Positions 62,542-64,000 of a stretch of DNA of 64,000 nucleotides are shown one piece after another (positions within the stretch are counted from its first letter, which is position 1; each line of letters begins with the position of its first letter). Both the position numbers and the translations under genes were made by a program. The notes under the pieces were generated by a model. That model did not search any database, was not told where the DNA came from, and saw only the letters and a program-made list of their open reading frames with translations. Origin of the DNA: Enterobacteriaceae bacterium 89 (GTDB lineage Bacteria; Pseudomonadota; Gammaproteobacteria; Enterobacterales; Enterobacteriaceae); NCBI GenBank assembly GCA_014156375.1, contig RQJH01000002.1, positions 774,331 through 838,330 of the forward strand, given 5' to 3'.

Positions 62542-62946
62542 ATCCTTAAGCCTCGCTAAAATATAAATTTAAGGACCCGTACAGTTAACATCGCAACAAC
62601 TTTGACACTGTAATTTAACATTAGAATAGATAGTTCTTTTTGCCAGCATTTTACTTAAGGTAAAAATGTAATAATTTGAATTGACAGAGAAACGACAGCT
62701 GCTAATGCCCGCCACAGAATATATCGAATATTATCCGCTGAGTGCTTTAGCCCAAATAGCCTGATAATTTCGGTTATTAAATGGCAAATCATTAGCTGAA
62801 GGGTTTCACCTGGCAAAATGAAAGGCTGGCAAATAGCTCAGGGCGATTAATGGCGAGAATAATAAATCAGGAATGAATCTTTCGGTGGCAGGATAAAAAC
62901 GCAACGAGGCACCACATGGGTGCCTCGCTGATATCAAAACGAGTGG
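62542..62946. other. 405-nt intergenic region between the fimbrial operon and pgm
   Basis: This AT-rich stretch should hold the fimbrial promoter at its left end and the pgm 3' UTR at its right. No invertible-switch inverted repeats and no gene are evident. A loose direct repeat (tggcaaat) occurs at about 62780 and 62829. Confidence 0.6.
62905..62927 (-). terminator. Probable terminator of pgm
   Basis: The stem cgaggcacc/ggtgcctcg with a 5-nt loop is followed on minus by ttgcgttttta, a broken T-run. It lies about 20 nt after the pgm stop. Confidence 0.7.
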
Positions 62947-64000
62947 TTAAGCGTTTTTCAGCACTTCGCTGACAATCTCCACCGCTTCTTTCTCGAAAAG
63001 CTTACGATGCTCAGCACCGAGGAAGCTTTCACAGTAGATTTTGTACGCGTCTTCTGTACCGGAAGGACGTGCCGCAAACCAGCCGTTTTTGGTCATCACT
63101 TTCAGACCGCCGATGGAAGCCCCGTTGCCCGGCGCTGCCGTCAGACGTGCGGTGATCGGATCACCTGCCAGAGTATCTGCGCTAACCATCTCCGGAGAGA
63201 GTTTAGACAGCGCAGCTTTCTGTGCAGAAGTGGCCGGAGCCTGCAGACGGTTATAGCTTGGCGCACCAAAGCGCGCAGCCAGCTCGTCATAGTGCTGCTG
63301 CGGGTTTTTCCCGGTCACAGCGGTGATTTCCGCTGCCAGCAGGCACATGATGATGCCGTCTTTATCGGTGGACCATGGCGTGCCGTCGAAGCGCAGGAAG
63401 GAAGCCCCCGCGCTCTCTTCGCCGCCAAAGCCGAAGCTACCGTCGAACAGGCCGTCTACGAACCATTTGAAGCCCACCGGCACTTCCACCAGCTTACGGC
63501 CCAAATCTTCCACCACACGGTCGATCATCGCTGAAGATACCAGCGTTTTGCCTACGGCAACGTCTTTGCCCCACTGTGGACGGTGCTGGAACAGATAGTT
63601 GATCGCTACCGCCAGATAGTGGTTAGGATTCATCAGACCAGCCGGAGTAACGATGCCGTGCCGGTCGTAATCCGGGTCGTTGGCAAACGCCAGATCGAAT
63701 TTATCGCGCAGCGCCAGCAGGCCCGCCATTGCGCACTCAGAGGAGCAGTCCATGCGGATCGCGCCGTCTTTGTCGAGATGCATAAAGCGGAAAGTCTGAT
63801 CGACATGATCGTTGACGATAGTCAGATCGAGTTTGTAGAACTCCGCGATGCGTTTCCAGTATTCAATACCGGAACCACCGAGCGGATCGACACCCAGCTT
63901 CAGGCCCGCTTTCTGAATCGCTTTGATATCAACGATATCTGCCAGCCCTTCGATAAACGGCTGGACCAGATCCTGCTCGCTGATATGGCCAGACGCGTAC
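62947..64000 (-). CDS. pgm: Phosphoglucomutase, C-terminal part (5' end beyond the window)
   Basis: Pgm interconverts glucose 1-phosphate and glucose 6-phosphate. The last 351 residues are in the window; the catalytic phosphoserine region lies to the right. Visible motifs are [32 protein letters not shown], the metal-loop [30 protein letters not shown] and the phosphate-binding [15 protein letters not shown] near the C-terminus. The frame is open to the edge. In E. coli pgm is in the same general neighbourhood. Confidence 0.96.
   Translation of the reverse strand, partial: YASGHISEQDLVQPFIEGLADIVDIKAIQKAGLKLGVDPLGGSGIEYWKRIAEFYKLDLTIVNDHVDQTFRFMHLDKDGAIRMDCSSECAMAGLLALRDKFDLAFANDPDYDRHGIVTPAGLMNPNHYLAVAINYLFQHRPQWGKDVAVGKTLVSSAMIDRVVEDLGRKLVEVPVGFKWFVDGLFDGSFGFGGEESAGASFLRFDGTPWSTDKDGIIMCLLAAEITAVTGKNPQQHYDELAARFGAPSYNRLQAPATSAQKAALSKLSPEMVSADTLAGDPITARLTAAPGNGASIGGLKVMTKNGWFAARPSGTEDAYKIYCESFLGAEHRKLFEKEAVEIVSEVLKNA

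Noticed and set aside
62542-62946. Search for an invertible promoter switch upstream of the fimbrial operon
   Set aside because: No matching inverted repeats of useful length and no recombinase gene nearby.

Overview
The window is a chromosomal segment of a member of the Enterobacteriaceae. Nearly every gene has a close counterpart in Escherichia coli K-12, in the same order as the E. coli gal to pgm region read in the opposite direction. Protein lengths match to within a few residues. The accessory content (a KdgM porin/uronate-type polysaccharide locus, an archaic sigma-type fimbrial operon in place of speF-potE, no pxpA, no rhs or ybgA) suggests a relative of Enterobacter, Leclercia or Lelliottia rather than Escherichia. 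That placement is inference from gene content and was not tested with trees.

Layout. 1-2504: end of the galactose operon (galT 3' end, galK, galM). 2664-8326: gpmA behind a Fur box, convergent with aroG behind a perfect TyrR box, then ybgS, zitB, and the pnuC/nadA NAD-precursor unit behind a NadR box. 8438-8933: five tRNA genes (four identical Lys, one Val). 9099-14681: the Tol-Pal envelope operon ybgC-tolQRAB-pal-cpoB. 14832-17969: the cytochrome bd-I operon cydAB-cydX-ybgE with an FNR box upstream. 18657-24145: the mannosylglycerate genes mngAB and their regulator mngR.

24204-29685 is an accessory locus. A KdgM-family porin is divergent from an MFS transporter, a secreted alginate-lyase-like protein and a cytoplasmic heparinase II/III-like lyase. 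Two nearly identical 21-bp KdgR-type operators lie in the divergent promoter region. 29764-39473 is the sdhCDAB-sucABCD TCA operon, divergent from gltA (40126-41412). 41535-44677 holds nei, pxpC, pxpB and ybgI (pxpA is missing), followed by dtpD convergent with phrB.

The gap between phrB and ybfA (47923-48402) appears to hold a compact type I toxin-antitoxin locus. A 35-residue membrane peptide sits behind a structured leader. A divergent small RNA, with its own promoter and terminator, carries 17 nt that are perfectly antisense to that leader. The peptide resembles TimP (RyfA locus) as I remember it. 48921-56717 is kdpFABC-kdpDE. 56991-57866 is an unusual Gly/Ser/Ala lipoprotein with a strict 17-residue period. 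57946-62541 is a four-gene spore-coat-U type chaperone-usher operon. pgm runs off the right edge.

Most of the window is core metabolism, respiration and envelope function under recognisable global control (FNR, Fur, TyrR, NadR, KdpE). The parts that deserve follow-up are the polysaccharide locus, the phrB-ybfA toxin-antitoxin candidate, and the lipoprotein/fimbria block.
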